From CAKZLS01 sp963771545 (GTDB taxonomy: Bacteria; Pseudomonadota; Alphaproteobacteria; Rhodospirillales; Defluviicoccaceae): DNA of 64,000 nucleotides. Positions 1-8,416 of the stretch are shown piece after piece. The position numbers and the translations under genes were made by a program. How positions within the stretch are numbered: the first letter of the stretch is position 1; every line of letters starts with the position of its first letter. The notes beneath the pieces are model-generated. The model was given only the letters and a program-made list of their open reading frames with translations. It was not told the DNA's origin and did no database searches. The stretch lies in contig CAVYTX010000002.1 in NCBI GenBank assembly GCA_963771545.1, forward strand, positions 1,984,001-2,048,000. Reading direction: 5' to 3'.

Positions 1-754
1 CCGGCTGGTCCATGACCAGGGTGATAGGAAAGGTTCGGGTCGTCGCCGACGCCTCCCGGCCGATCTCGGCGATGGCCGCGGGGATTGGCCGGCCCGGGAA
101 CGCATCGAAGGTCACCTGGATATCCTGGACGTAGGGCGCGGAGGAGATCAGATTCTCCGGCACGTTGACGACGCACTCGATACTGGAAATGTCGAGGACG
201 CGCATCACCGGCTGCCGGGCTTGGACGTTTTGAAAGTTCTCGACGAAGGTCGCGGCGACGACGCCGTCGAACGGGGCGCGCAACTGGGTGTCTTCCACCG
301 CCTTGGCGCGGATGTCCACCTCCGCCAGGGCTTCGTCGAGGTCCGCCTGGGCATTGGTCAGATCCTGCCGGGCGACGGCGCCCGCTTGCGCCGCCTTCGC
401 CACCCGATCGCGCATCGCTTGCGCCCGCGTCACCCGCGCCTCGGCCTGCATCAACGCGTTCTGGAAATCGCTCGGATCGAGCCGGGCGAGCAGGTCGCCC
501 GCCCGCACCTCCGAGCCGACGCGAGCGGGCCGTTCGATGAGCCGGCCCGGCACCTCGAACGCGGCATTGATTTCACCCGCCGCCTCGGCGCGGCACGGAA
601 ACGCGCGGTCCCGCAGGGCACCCGCGTCGACAACGCGCATGGCCCGGATCGGCCGCACGACCTCTTGTGGCTCTGGCGGCTCTTCGCAAGCGCCCGCCAC
701 CAGGCAGGCCGCGACAACAACAAGCACAGATCTACGTACAACAATCCTTGTCAA
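1..754 (-). CDS. RND efflux periplasmic adaptor (HlyD/AcrA family), 3' end outside window
   Basis: The reverse strand reads as a membrane-fusion protein that would link an RND inner-membrane pump to an outer-membrane channel. About 251 residues are present and the C-terminus lies beyond position 1. I chose the TTG at 752-754 because a GGAGGG Shine-Dalgarno (762-767) sits 7 bases upstream. The N-terminus is a signal peptide with Cys residues (VVAAC, VAGAC) suggesting a lipoprotein. The barrel-sandwich region (RVGSEVRAGDLLARLD) leads into an Ala-rich hairpin (near residues 85-140) and then the family's second lipoyl half (LRAPFDGVVAATFVENF). The pump gene itself should follow outside the window. 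The substrate cannot be told. Confidence 0.85.
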   Translation of the reverse strand, partial: MTRIVVRRSVLVVVAACLVAGACEEPPEPQEVVRPIRAMRVVDAGALRDRAFPCRAEAAGEINAAFEVPGRLIERPARVGSEVRAGDLLARLDPSDFQNALMQAEARVTRAQAMRDRVAKAAQAGAVARQDLTNAQADLDEALAEVDIRAKAVEDTQLRAPFDGVVAATFVENFQNVQARQPVMRVLDISSIECVVNVPENLISSAPYVQDIQVTFDAFPGRPIPAAIAEIGREASATTRTFPITLVMDQP

Positions 755-1158
755 CGATGGACCCTCCGTCCTGCTTCACGGTGACTGCGTTGCTGAACCC
801 GCCGAAGTCGGCACACGTTTTCATGCCTACGCCCAAGCCGCGGATCCGCAAAACCTTTTTTATGGAATTACTCACTTGGCTGGTCGTGGAAAGCCCGGAT
901 CCTCGTTTACCAGGCGCCCGGCAATACCGCGCCAACCGTTCTCCACGATCGTCGAGCGTCTGGATGATCAGTTGCGGGACATGCCGCGCAAGCGCGACGA
1001 CCGCTTGAACGTTGTTCTGTCAAGAAAATGACGCTGGACGTAAAAGGTGTTGTAGACCGAGGACTGGATATATTGAAAGCTGGGGGAAACGTAAGACGAT
1101 GATCAGGCACGCCGGCGTCGGCCAGCCAATCAGCGTGTCAATGCCCCTTTTCTAATCC

Positions 1159-1173
1159 ATGATTCTGAATCAT
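1159..1173. promoter_or_regulatory. 15-bp perfect palindrome (operator candidate)
   Basis: ATGATTC-T-GAATCAT is a perfect dyad immediately upstream of the putative -35 box at 1177. That position suits a dimeric repressor or activator controlling the small gene at 1248. No regulator family can be named from the sequence. Confidence 0.35.
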
Positions 1174-1176
1174 TTA

Positions 1177-1205
1177 TTGCGAACACAGCGGACTGTGATG
1201 ATAAT
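1177..1205 (+). promoter_or_regulatory. Predicted sigma70-type promoter
   Basis: TTGCGA (1177-1182) and GATAAT (1200-1205) are separated by 17 bases and lie 42 bases before the ATG at 1248. Spacing and hexamers fit the housekeeping consensus well. Confidence 0.4.
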
Positions 1206-1247
1206 GGTCATATTCTGTCGCGCGGGCATTAGGGTGGAATAGCTAAT

Positions 1248-1532
1248 ATGCGTGCTGTCGGGTTGAGGCTAACGGTTGGCGCCGCGGCGCTGATTGTGGG
1301 ACTGCCTTTTGTCTTGACCGCACAGGTGGCGCAGGCGCAGGCGCAGACTGGGGGGCAAGCCTCGGCAAAGACCCTCGAACAGGATCTGGAGGCGCAACTC
1401 GCCCGGAACGAAGCCCTTCGCGAGCATATCGCCAAGCTCGAGGCGGCCGTGGAAAAGGGCGTGTGCGACAACCCGGAAGCGGCGGCGTTGCTTCAAAAGG
1501 GGCCCGATTTGAAGGCTCCGCCCCCGCAATAA
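1248..1532 (+). CDS. Small secreted coiled-coil protein, unknown function
   Basis: This 94-residue protein has a clear signal peptide (LRLTVGAAALIVGLPFVLTA, cleavage near AQA at about residue 30). The mature part is short and highly charged, with a predicted coiled coil (about residues 38-66) and a Pro-rich end. One Cys (GVCDNPEAA) is present. It is convergent with the lipoprotein gene at 1557, and a palindrome plus sigma70-like promoter precede it. I do not recognise the family. A periplasmic accessory role is only an inference from the signal peptide. Confidence 0.6.
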   Translation: MRAVGLRLTVGAAALIVGLPFVLTAQVAQAQAQTGGQASAKTLEQDLEAQLARNEALREHIAKLEAAVEKGVCDNPEAAALLQKGPDLKAPPPQ

Positions 1533-1556
1533 CCGATCCTGAGCGAAAAACCCGGG

Positions 1557-2048
1557 TTACTGCAGCGCCAGATCGACCTCCCTCTCAAGCGCCTCTTTTT
1601 GTCCTTTTAGCTTCTGGAGTTGCTTGTCCTTCTCCGCCTGCGGGGAAAATGTATCCTCTTTCAAAAGTTTGTTTTTCGCTTCCAGGTCGGCGATCTTTCG
1701 TTCCAGGTCTTTGTTGGCCTTCTTTGACCGGGACAGCTTTGACTTCATCGCATCGAGGTCGCTCTGCAGGGCGGCATACTTTCTCTCGGCCGCCTCCCGC
1801 TGCCGGCGCACGGAACCCTGATCGCTCTTCGCCTTGGCGTAGTCATCCTGGATCGCCTTCTGGCGGGCCTGTTCCTCGGTCAGCGTCACTTGTTTTTCCT
1901 CTTGGCGCTGTTCGTATCTACCGGTGCAGGCGATGCCCCGGATAAAGCCCCCTTGCGACGGGTCGCACTCCGCCGTCGTGCAGGCCGATACGAATACCGC
2001 CAGAAACGGCCCAACGGCCCACGTCCTCGCATATGTCATCGTCTTCAT
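1557..2048 (-). CDS. Coiled-coil outer-membrane lipoprotein, last gene of the srf/tag-like operon
   Basis: This 163-residue protein starts at the ATG at 2048, preceded by an AGGGGGAT ribosome site. An in-frame ATG at 2066 lacks such a site. The signal peptide ends in a lipobox (FVSAC), so it should be lipid-anchored. A short Cys-containing segment (ECDPSQGGFIRGIACTGRY) is followed by a nearly uninterrupted coiled coil from about residue 55 to the end. It lies 21 bp after the glycine-zipper lipoprotein gene and is the distal gene of the minus-strand cluster. No family is recognised. By position it could partner the TagQ-like lipoprotein. Confidence 0.7.
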   Translation of the reverse strand: MKTMTYARTWAVGPFLAVFVSACTTAECDPSQGGFIRGIACTGRYEQRQEEKQVTLTEEQARQKAIQDDYAKAKSDQGSVRRQREAAERKYAALQSDLDAMKSKLSRSKKANKDLERKIADLEAKNKLLKEDTFSPQAEKDKQLQKLKGQKEALEREVDLALQ

Positions 2049-2069
2049 ACCGTGATCCCCCTCCATTCC

Positions 2070-2789
2070 TCATCCGACCCGTGACACTGTCCGCCGCTGG
2101 ACGAGCGTGTCCAGTTCAAATTCCAGGGACGAAATCTGCTTCTCCAGCTTCTGCATCTCCTGGTCGATTTCAGCCGCCTTCTGTGGATCGCCCTGTTTGC
2201 GTGCCTCCTTCGCCACCTCCTTCCACTCGTTCTGGCGGAGCTTGACATTGGCCAGCGTCGACTCCAGATAGTGCTGGTTGTCGTCCACGTTCGCCATCTC
2301 CGCGCGCGCCATTTCCATGGACATCTTCCCGGAAGCGAGGTCGCGATCGATTAGGTCGATCTTCGCCTTGTCCTTTTCGATCACTTGGCGCGCTGAAACA
2401 ACCAGCCCGGCTACCCGCTCATTGTCGACGCGGACATCGGTAATCATGGCGTCCAGTTGTTGCTCCGTGCCGGCGTGTCCCTCCTGGAGATTGGCGATGT
2501 ACCATCCGGCTCCGCAGCCAATCGCCGCGCCGGCGCCCGCTCCGATGGCCGTGGACGTCAAACTCTTGCCCGCAAGAAACCCCGCCAAGGCACCGGCGCC
2601 CATGCCCACGGCGCAGCCTTCCAGAACGGTCTCATTGTAAACACTTGCCTGTTGCCGCAGGCGCTGTTCCTCGGGCGTAAACGGGCGACCGGACGTATGC
2701 TGTGTTTGCGCGCAACCCGACACCAATAAAGCCAAACACACCGCCGCCGCCAGCCCTGTCGAGAGGTATCCAATTCGTTGCTCAACCAT
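2070..2789 (-). CDS. Glycine-zipper lipoprotein, TagQ-like by position
   Basis: The 239-residue product starts at the ATG at 2789 behind GGGGG (8-base spacing). Its signal peptide ends in LLVSGC, a good lipobox. Residues about 57-92 form a Gly/Ala-rich double zipper (GMGAGALAGFLAG, AIGAGAGAAIGCGAGWY) of the kind that inserts in membranes. The rest is helical and coiled-coil, ending in a region rich in Glu, Gln and Lys. It lies 30 bp downstream of the FGE-like gene. In Pseudomonas T6SS loci an outer-membrane lipoprotein (TagQ) accompanies the FGE-like TagR and the TagST ABC pair. The order here suggests an equivalent role, but sequence homology to TagQ is not established by eye. Confidence 0.75.
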   Translation of the reverse strand: MVEQRIGYLSTGLAAAVCLALLVSGCAQTQHTSGRPFTPEEQRLRQQASVYNETVLEGCAVGMGAGALAGFLAGKSLTSTAIGAGAGAAIGCGAGWYIANLQEGHAGTEQQLDAMITDVRVDNERVAGLVVSARQVIEKDKAKIDLIDRDLASGKMSMEMARAEMANVDDNQHYLESTLANVKLRQNEWKEVAKEARKQGDPQKAAEIDQEMQKLEKQISSLEFELDTLVQRRTVSRVG

Positions 2790-2819
2790 GTATTCGACCC
2801 CCGTTCCCAATCACGTCCG

Positions 2820-4439
2820 CTATTGTAACGATTTGCAGTCCTCAAGCCAACCGGACCGGGTAATCCGCGAGGTTTTGAGGTAGGTGACAAGGTGGTTGTG
2901 ATGTTGGTTGGCGAATGGGGTCACCTCCTCGATGCCCTTTTGCTTGAGCTCGGTGTTCAAGACATCAAGCTGGGACGACAGCAAGACGTCGCCGTACAGA
3001 TCCGATGAATTGAGGACGGTTTCCGCGTAGTATTGTTGTATCTCTCCCAAAATACCCTGCTCCACCGATAATTTTTCCTTGTATTGTTTCACGCGACTGT
3101 CTTCTTCACCAAAGTTTCCGATCCGCTCTTTGATCAGCTCCTCCAGCCCCGCCACCGCCCTCCCATCGTCGGCGAGTTTCCGGCACAGAAAGGCACCCAG
3201 GCGCAGAGACGCCTTGGCCGCGAGCTTGCGCTGATCGTCCCGCTCCAGGTTGCTGGCTCGCAGGTTCGCCTGAATGGCCGTGAGGGTTTTTTGCACGGAC
3301 TCCAGGCGTTTTTTCATATTCGGGTCGGGGGCGGCATCGCGGATAACGCCAATTTCCTTGACCGGATCGTCGAACGGTTTGTCGTCCAGAACCGGAGCGG
3401 CCGCCTTCGTTGGAGGCGCGGCCTCTCCCAGTTCGCTCCACGCGTCCTTGATTTCCCCTAGCCGCTCGCGCGACGAAATCACCGGCCCGACGATCGCGAT
3501 GCGAAACCCGGTGGTGTCCCTCCGTCTCGGCGCTGCACCCTTGTAATACGGCACCTCCTGCCGGTAGGCGGTGCGGATCTGTGGTTCGGGCGTAAACACG
3601 TTGCCGCCGCGAACGACGTACCCACCGGCCTGACCGTGCAGCCGGTTCAATCTGTTGAGCCGGAAGGGATCCAGAACCATCTCGTCGACGTTGCCCAGCA
3701 TGTCGTGAAGGCCGAGCGGATTGGGCTTCAATAGTCCGATGAACTGGACCTTGCCGTTCGCGGACTCCGTACCGGCGAACCATACGTACCGGACCGTGCC
3801 TTCGGGCATGGGGAACACCCGTTCCTGGAAATCCGGAGGCGACACCTTCATGCCTCCGCGCGCGGCGAACTCCCACTCTACTTCGGTTGGAAGACGGGCG
3901 AAGCCCATCTCGCCGCCGTCGCTCGGCATCTGTTTCGCGGCATTCTTGCGGAGCCAACGGCTGTACCGGTCCGCGAAGCTTACTGCGTCGAACCAGCCGA
4001 TGTTCGCTTGTGGAAAGCGCTTTTCCAGGGAGGGCTGGGGACACGGATCGCCGAGCAACTCGTACTGGAGTTGGTTGATCTCGTATTTTCCCAGCAGATA
4101 GTAACGTTCCTTGTTGTCCGTTCCGGCGTCGAAACTGCCGGCAATATAGGCTTCGTGGGCGTTCTCGGCGTAGCCGTATTCATCGTCGACGTTGCCGACC
4201 TTGATGGGTTTGTCGTTGAGTGGTCCCTCGTCCGGAATGAGGACCTTGCGAAAGGCCATCTCGCCGCCGCACGGCATCGGCAGGATCACATCGTCGGCCA
4301 GGGAGCTCGGGTTGAAATACTCCGCCGCCCATTCGGCCGCGCCGCCGTCGCGCGGGGCGAAAGCCTGGATGAAAATCAACAGGCAAACCAAAATTCTAAA
4401 GTTCGCGCAAACTTTCGGCGGGATCGATCTTGACAGCAC
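2820..4439 (-). CDS. Periplasmic FGE/SUMF1-fold protein, TagR-like, with C-terminal coiled coil
   Basis: The protein has 539 residues from a GTG at 4439, chosen because GGGAGG lies 5 bases upstream. A longer ATG start at 4472 is possible. A signal peptide (ILVCLLIFIQAFA) sends it to the periplasm. Residues about 60-325 form a formylglycine-generating-enzyme-like domain: LPTEVEWEFAARGG, NPLGLHDMLGNVDEMVLD, VVRGGNVF and TTGFRIAI are family hallmarks. The Cys pair needed for sulfatase maturation is absent from the C-terminal half, so a binding role is more likely than catalysis, as in TagR. A helical extension (about 340-539) follows. The start overlaps the permease gene, implying coupled translation. 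Confidence 0.85.
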   Translation of the reverse strand: MLSRSIPPKVCANFRILVCLLIFIQAFAPRDGGAAEWAAEYFNPSSLADDVILPMPCGGEMAFRKVLIPDEGPLNDKPIKVGNVDDEYGYAENAHEAYIAGSFDAGTDNKERYYLLGKYEINQLQYELLGDPCPQPSLEKRFPQANIGWFDAVSFADRYSRWLRKNAAKQMPSDGGEMGFARLPTEVEWEFAARGGMKVSPPDFQERVFPMPEGTVRYVWFAGTESANGKVQFIGLLKPNPLGLHDMLGNVDEMVLDPFRLNRLNRLHGQAGGYVVRGGNVFTPEPQIRTAYRQEVPYYKGAAPRRRDTTGFRIAIVGPVISSRERLGEIKDAWSELGEAAPPTKAAAPVLDDKPFDDPVKEIGVIRDAAPDPNMKKRLESVQKTLTAIQANLRASNLERDDQRKLAAKASLRLGAFLCRKLADDGRAVAGLEELIKERIGNFGEEDSRVKQYKEKLSVEQGILGEIQQYYAETVLNSSDLYGDVLLSSQLDVLNTELKQKGIEEVTPFANQHHNHLVTYLKTSRITRSGWLEDCKSLQ

Positions 4440-5667
4440 GGTAGCCTCCCACGGCCGATGCCCCCAGGGCAAACAGGATTGTCAAAATTCCGGCGACGAT
4501 ACCGTCGCCCACGAACAGCCGGCAAACAAACTCGTCCCGACCCAGGTTCTCGGCCAAAACCGTATTGAAGATGGACGAGACGACAACATACAGCAGCACC
4601 GATAGCACAAAGCCTCCAAGCGCAACGATCAGCGCTTGCGATGCCGGAAACGCGATGATGGGCCCCGTCCGCAGCCCCACCAGGCGAAGCATCGCCAATT
4701 CGCGGCGCTTCCGGTCGACGTTGGCCCACAGGCTTGCGGCCAAGGACAACAGAAAGCCGGTAATTCCCACACTGGCGATAACGTAAAAGATAAAATTAAG
4801 GACACGTTCGATCGCTTTAACAATCTCGATGTCCTTGGCATTGGTGACGACGTCGAAACCGTCTTCGCGCAGGACAGCGGCGAGGCCCGCGACGTCATCG
4901 AGGGAGCGGGCGTACAGCCGCACGCCGGCGTAGTTCCTTGGACCGTTCGGGACGGAGTTGCCATCGCCGACATCCAGTTCCGGAACCCGAAAGCCGTCCC
5001 GGTAGTTTTCGGTCGCCACGAGCAGGTCGAGCGAGAGGAACGCGGCGTCCCCGGAAAACGAGGCTTCGGGGAGGATACCCACGACCCGAAGCGGCAGGAC
5101 CGCGAATTGCGCCTTCTCGTCGTATCGCCGCCGAACGACGCCTTCCACGTCCCCTCCCGCCGAAACGCCGAGCTTCGTCGCCGCCGTATGGGTCAGCACG
5201 GTTTCGCGCAACCCCGACGGCACCGGCATTCCGGGCGGCGGCACCGGATCTCCGGCCGCGGTCGGGATCATGTCCGCCTGCGGCACCGAGCGGCCGTCCG
5301 CCGCGACAAGGTCGATGGTGGCGGCCAGGGTCCGCGTTCGGGGAATGAGAAATCCCACGTCGGACCGGGCGCTAAGTTGGTCGATCCACGCGGGTTCAAG
5401 GCGGCTGTTGCCCTTGATGGTTACCTGGAGATTGTTCGGATCGGCCTTCAGCCGCTCCGTCATCGTCGTCACAATTCCGGACTTCAGGCCGAACAACACC
5501 AGCAGCGGCGTCAGCACCGCCGCCAGCGCCAGCACCAGGCAAAGGGACACCTGCCACTCGTGCGCGAAGTCCCGCCAGGCGAGGATGGCCGTACGGCTCC
5601 ACTGCCGGCCAACGCCGGGCTGCGGTCCGGCGGCGGGTAAATCAGCACTCGAATCGCGTCGCACCAC
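4396..5667 (-). CDS. ABC transporter permease, FtsX/MacB/LolC type (TagS-like)
   Basis: The 423-residue inner-membrane protein has the topology of FtsX-family permeases: a first membrane segment near residues 40-62 (LCLVLALAAVLTPLLVLFGL), a large periplasmic domain to about residue 285, and three C-terminal helices (VLNFIFYVIASVGITGFLLS, ALGGFVLSVLLYVVVS, GILTILFALGASAVGGY). It begins with GTG at 5667, inside the end of the ATPase gene, and overlaps the FGE-like gene downstream. Such permeases drive mechanical work or lipoprotein movement rather than simple transport. With its neighbours it matches the TagS position of the TagQRST module. Confidence 0.85.
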   Translation of the reverse strand: MVRRDSSADLPAAGPQPGVGRQWSRTAILAWRDFAHEWQVSLCLVLALAAVLTPLLVLFGLKSGIVTTMTERLKADPNNLQVTIKGNSRLEPAWIDQLSARSDVGFLIPRTRTLAATIDLVAADGRSVPQADMIPTAAGDPVPPPGMPVPSGLRETVLTHTAATKLGVSAGGDVEGVVRRRYDEKAQFAVLPLRVVGILPEASFSGDAAFLSLDLLVATENYRDGFRVPELDVGDGNSVPNGPRNYAGVRLYARSLDDVAGLAAVLREDGFDVVTNAKDIEIVKAIERVLNFIFYVIASVGITGFLLSLAASLWANVDRKRRELAMLRLVGLRTGPIIAFPASQALIVALGGFVLSVLLYVVVSSIFNTVLAENLGRDEFVCRLFVGDGIVAGILTILFALGASAVGGYRAVKIDPAESLREL

Positions 5668-6370
5668 CCTGTTCCCTAGCGAGAGGAACCGCTTTCACCT
5701 GCCGCAATCCCATGGTCCGCACAAGTTCCCAGTCGTGAGTGACAATGATCGCGGTGATCTTCAGTTCGGCGATCAACTCCAGCATCAGCTCCGTGACCTC
5801 CACCGCGTGGGTGGGATCGAGAGCCGCCGTGGGTTCGTCGGCGAGCAGAAGGATCGGCCGATGGGCGAGCGCCCGGGCGATGGCCACTCGCTGGCGCTCG
5901 CCGATGGACAGCGCCCGGGGCTTCTTGGCGAGCAGATGAGAAATGCGAAGCCGGTGGACGAGCTGATCCACCAGGTCGTCGCCTTTCATTCCCAGCAACT
6001 CGCGGGACAGATAAATGTTCTCGCGCGCCGGAAGGAACGGCAGCAAACCGCCCGTTTGCAGGACATACCCGATGATCGAGGCCCGCACGGCGGCCAACGC
6101 GTTGCCGCGATTGCTCCGCCACAGGGCGGCGACGTCGATCATCTCTCCCCGCCGCCCCCGCAGAACGTAGCTCTCGGCGCGGTCCGGCCTCAAGATCAGG
6201 CCCAGGAGGTCCAGCATCGTGCTCTTGCCCGAGCCGCTGGGACCGGTGAGAGCCAGACATTCGCCCTGGCGGACCACGAATGACGGGATTTCTATGGTGA
6301 AGTTGTCGGGACCGTCTCCCCGCCGGCGTTCGATGCCATGCAGATCAAGCGCCACCGGAGCTTCGTTCAT
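5642..6370 (-). CDS. ABC transporter ATP-binding protein (TagT/LolD-like)
   Basis: The 242-residue cytoplasmic ATPase shows Walker A GPSGSGKST (residues 43-51), a Q-loop (YVLQTGG, near 105), a variant signature LSIGERQ (about 154-160), Walker B ILLLADEP (about 173-180) and an H-loop (VTHDW). The signature has Ile in place of the usual Gly. Its ATG overlaps the stop of the vWA gene (ATGA), and its own end overlaps the permease start, so the three are co-translated. It should energise the FtsX-type permease encoded next. Confidence 0.9.
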   Translation of the reverse strand: MNEAPVALDLHGIERRRGDGPDNFTIEIPSFVVRQGECLALTGPSGSGKSTMLDLLGLILRPDRAESYVLRGRRGEMIDVAALWRSNRGNALAAVRASIIGYVLQTGGLLPFLPARENIYLSRELLGMKGDDLVDQLVHRLRISHLLAKKPRALSIGERQRVAIARALAHRPILLLADEPTAALDPTHAVEVTELMLELIAELKITAIIVTHDWELVRTMGLRQVKAVPLAREQGGATRFEC

Positions 6371-8400
6371 GGCAACGCCTTGATGGGAACGGGATAGACG
6401 CTTTCACCCGCGTCTCCGCCCTCGCTCAACGCGATCCACAGGTCCGTATCGTCATGATAGATCTGGTACAGCCTCAGTTTGCGGCGGAGATTGTCGAGAA
6501 AATCCTCCTGCTCGGACGTGCTCCACTGTTCCCACCGGTCGGAAGTCAGGATCATGACGTCGCTCTTGTAAGGAAGGCCGTCGAGAAACTCGTCGAGCAA
6601 CCCTAATTCGCCGAGCTTGGTGGCGTCCGGGTCGTTCAACTGGTTGGGATCCCGGGCGAGATGGGCGGCGGACGACCGCAGCAGATCGAAAAAGTCGGCG
6701 GTTCCCACCTCGTCCTGCGCTTTTTCGCCGGCGTCGAGGATCGCCTTCACCACGTCGCGCAGATTGCTCAGTTCGTTCTTGGTCACCAGCACGCGCACTT
6801 CGGTCGTCGCCAGGTCCGGGTTGGCGAAATCGCGGTCGGCGAGCCAGGCCTTGAACAGCTTCGGGGCCTCCGTTCCCTGCACGCGCCCGAGATAGGCGAG
6901 CGCCATGGCATGGCCCAGCAGACGGGCGTCGGCCTGCGCCTGTTCGACGAGGTTCTTCGGTTTCTTCTCGTCCGGCTTTTCGCTTGCGGCCTCGTCGGGC
7001 TTGGCGGTGCGCGCGCTGCCCGGCGCCATGTCTCCCATCGAAGCGGCCGTCACCTGCTCGACAATGGCGGCCGACAGTCCATCGACGATGCGGCCGAATT
7101 CATCGACCGAGCCCGCGTCCACCGGATAGTAAAGGGACCGCCGGGCAATCGCGTTGTTCGTCAGGGTCCGGTACTGTTGTTCCGCGCTCGCATGGTTTCG
7201 CTTGCCCTCGGGAGTCTTGAGGTGAAGGGTGTAAACGGCCAGCCCCAGCCGTTCCGCCTCGATCTGCACCTGCTCGGCGCCAAGCTTTGTCCCGGACAAT
7301 TCGTCACTCCCCTTGAGGGCGCCCGCGTCGGTTATGAGTACGACGTACCGTCCACCGAACTCGCTCCACTTGATGCCTTGAATCGCGCTCATCAGACCGG
7401 AATAGGCATCCTCGTCGAACCGCGCGCTCGACACCGTTGCCGGACTGAGATCCGCGACCTTGTTGAGAAAGTCCTTCCCATCCTTGACCTCGGTCGGATC
7501 CGCATACACCTTCGAGACGTATTCGAGCCCCGGCGAAGCCTCCACGTTGGATCGGTAGGCGATCAATCCGAACTTCACCTGATCGAGCAGGCCCGCCTTT
7601 TCCACCTTGCCGTAGATACGCCGAACGGCCTCGCGCGTCCGATCGATGTACGGCCCCATGGAAATGGTCGAATCGATCACGAAGACCACCGCCGCGGTGA
7701 ATGTCCGCAAGACGGCGGCGTTTTCGGGCTTCTCGGGCTTCTCGGTCCCGCCTCCGGCCGCGGGATTGCTTTCCTCCCCATCCGCGGTGACCGACGCGAC
7801 CTCCAGAACGCGGACGTAGCCTTGATTGGTGACCACCTCCTCGGCCTCGAGGATGGGCAAAAGATAGAACTTCTTGTGGATGTCGATGTACTCTTTGGGC
7901 TCGATCGAGAGCACACGCGGATCGCCCTTGCCCGTCTCGACGGCTTCACGGATCGGAGCCACCGCCACAGCCGGACTCTCGGCCCGGACGATGTTGAGCA
8001 CGTCCTCGCGATTTTCGAACATCAAGGTGCGGTCGCGATTGGCCGGATTCGTAAACGCCAAGGTCATCTGCTGCTTCCAGGGCAGTGTTGCGTCGGCGGC
8101 CATCCACCCGTCGGTCTTGCCATGGCTATCGGCGCCGACCAGAAGCCACTCGTTGCCGTCCAGATCCTTTCGTTCGTAAACATAGAAACGCGACAGCGCC
8201 GGTTGCGGCGTTCCCTTGGCATCGCCCGCGCCCGCCATCAGTTCCGCGCCGGGCCGTGTCAGCACCCGCTGAAAGATCGTCTGCTTGTCCGGCATGAGCA
8301 GCGGTTTGGCGTCCTGGCTTCGCGCGTGGTTTCCAGTGACGGCGACGAAGAAGGTCGCCAGGACAAAGCTGAACAGTAGACACTTCGGAAGTCGGATCAC
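6367..8400 (-). CDS. Secreted vWA-domain protein resembling the periplasmic region of PpkA, without the kinase
   Basis: The product has 677 residues from GTG at 8400 (GGGGAG 7 bases upstream). A signal peptide (CLLFSFVLATFFVAVTG) replaces the kinase and membrane segment of PpkA. Residues about 40-150 (RVLTRPGAEL, MTLAFTNPANRDR) look like the segment that precedes the vWA domain in T6SS-associated PpkA proteins; this is from memory of the family. The vWA domain (about 230-430) has a MIDAS start VIDSTISM and VLITDAG. The C-terminal third is helical with no recognised domain. It is co-translated with the ABC ATPase. PpkA senses envelope signals relayed by TagQRST, so a kinase-free version suggests a different output. 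Confidence 0.8.
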   Translation of the reverse strand: MIRLPKCLLFSFVLATFFVAVTGNHARSQDAKPLLMPDKQTIFQRVLTRPGAELMAGAGDAKGTPQPALSRFYVYERKDLDGNEWLLVGADSHGKTDGWMAADATLPWKQQMTLAFTNPANRDRTLMFENREDVLNIVRAESPAVAVAPIREAVETGKGDPRVLSIEPKEYIDIHKKFYLLPILEAEEVVTNQGYVRVLEVASVTADGEESNPAAGGGTEKPEKPENAAVLRTFTAAVVFVIDSTISMGPYIDRTREAVRRIYGKVEKAGLLDQVKFGLIAYRSNVEASPGLEYVSKVYADPTEVKDGKDFLNKVADLSPATVSSARFDEDAYSGLMSAIQGIKWSEFGGRYVVLITDAGALKGSDELSGTKLGAEQVQIEAERLGLAVYTLHLKTPEGKRNHASAEQQYRTLTNNAIARRSLYYPVDAGSVDEFGRIVDGLSAAIVEQVTAASMGDMAPGSARTAKPDEAASEKPDEKKPKNLVEQAQADARLLGHAMALAYLGRVQGTEAPKLFKAWLADRDFANPDLATTEVRVLVTKNELSNLRDVVKAILDAGEKAQDEVGTADFFDLLRSSAAHLARDPNQLNDPDATKLGELGLLDEFLDGLPYKSDVMILTSDRWEQWSTSEQEDFLDNLRRKLRLYQIYHDDTDLWIALSEGGDAGESVYPVPIKALP

Positions 8401-8416
8401 ATGCTTGCTCCCCGCG

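Larger units (their letters stand above)
755..1247. other. Intergenic region between RND adaptor and small periplasmic protein
   Basis: No convincing gene is seen on either strand. It holds the adaptor gene's ribosome site at its left end. At its right end are a perfect palindrome and a sigma70-like promoter facing the plus-strand gene at 1248. The middle (about 780-1140) shows nothing recognisable. Confidence 0.5.

Noticed and set aside
1..754. Type I secretion adaptor for the RTX proteases
   Set aside because: The motifs and lipoprotein-like signal fit an RND efflux adaptor, and it is over 24 kb from the nearest protease.
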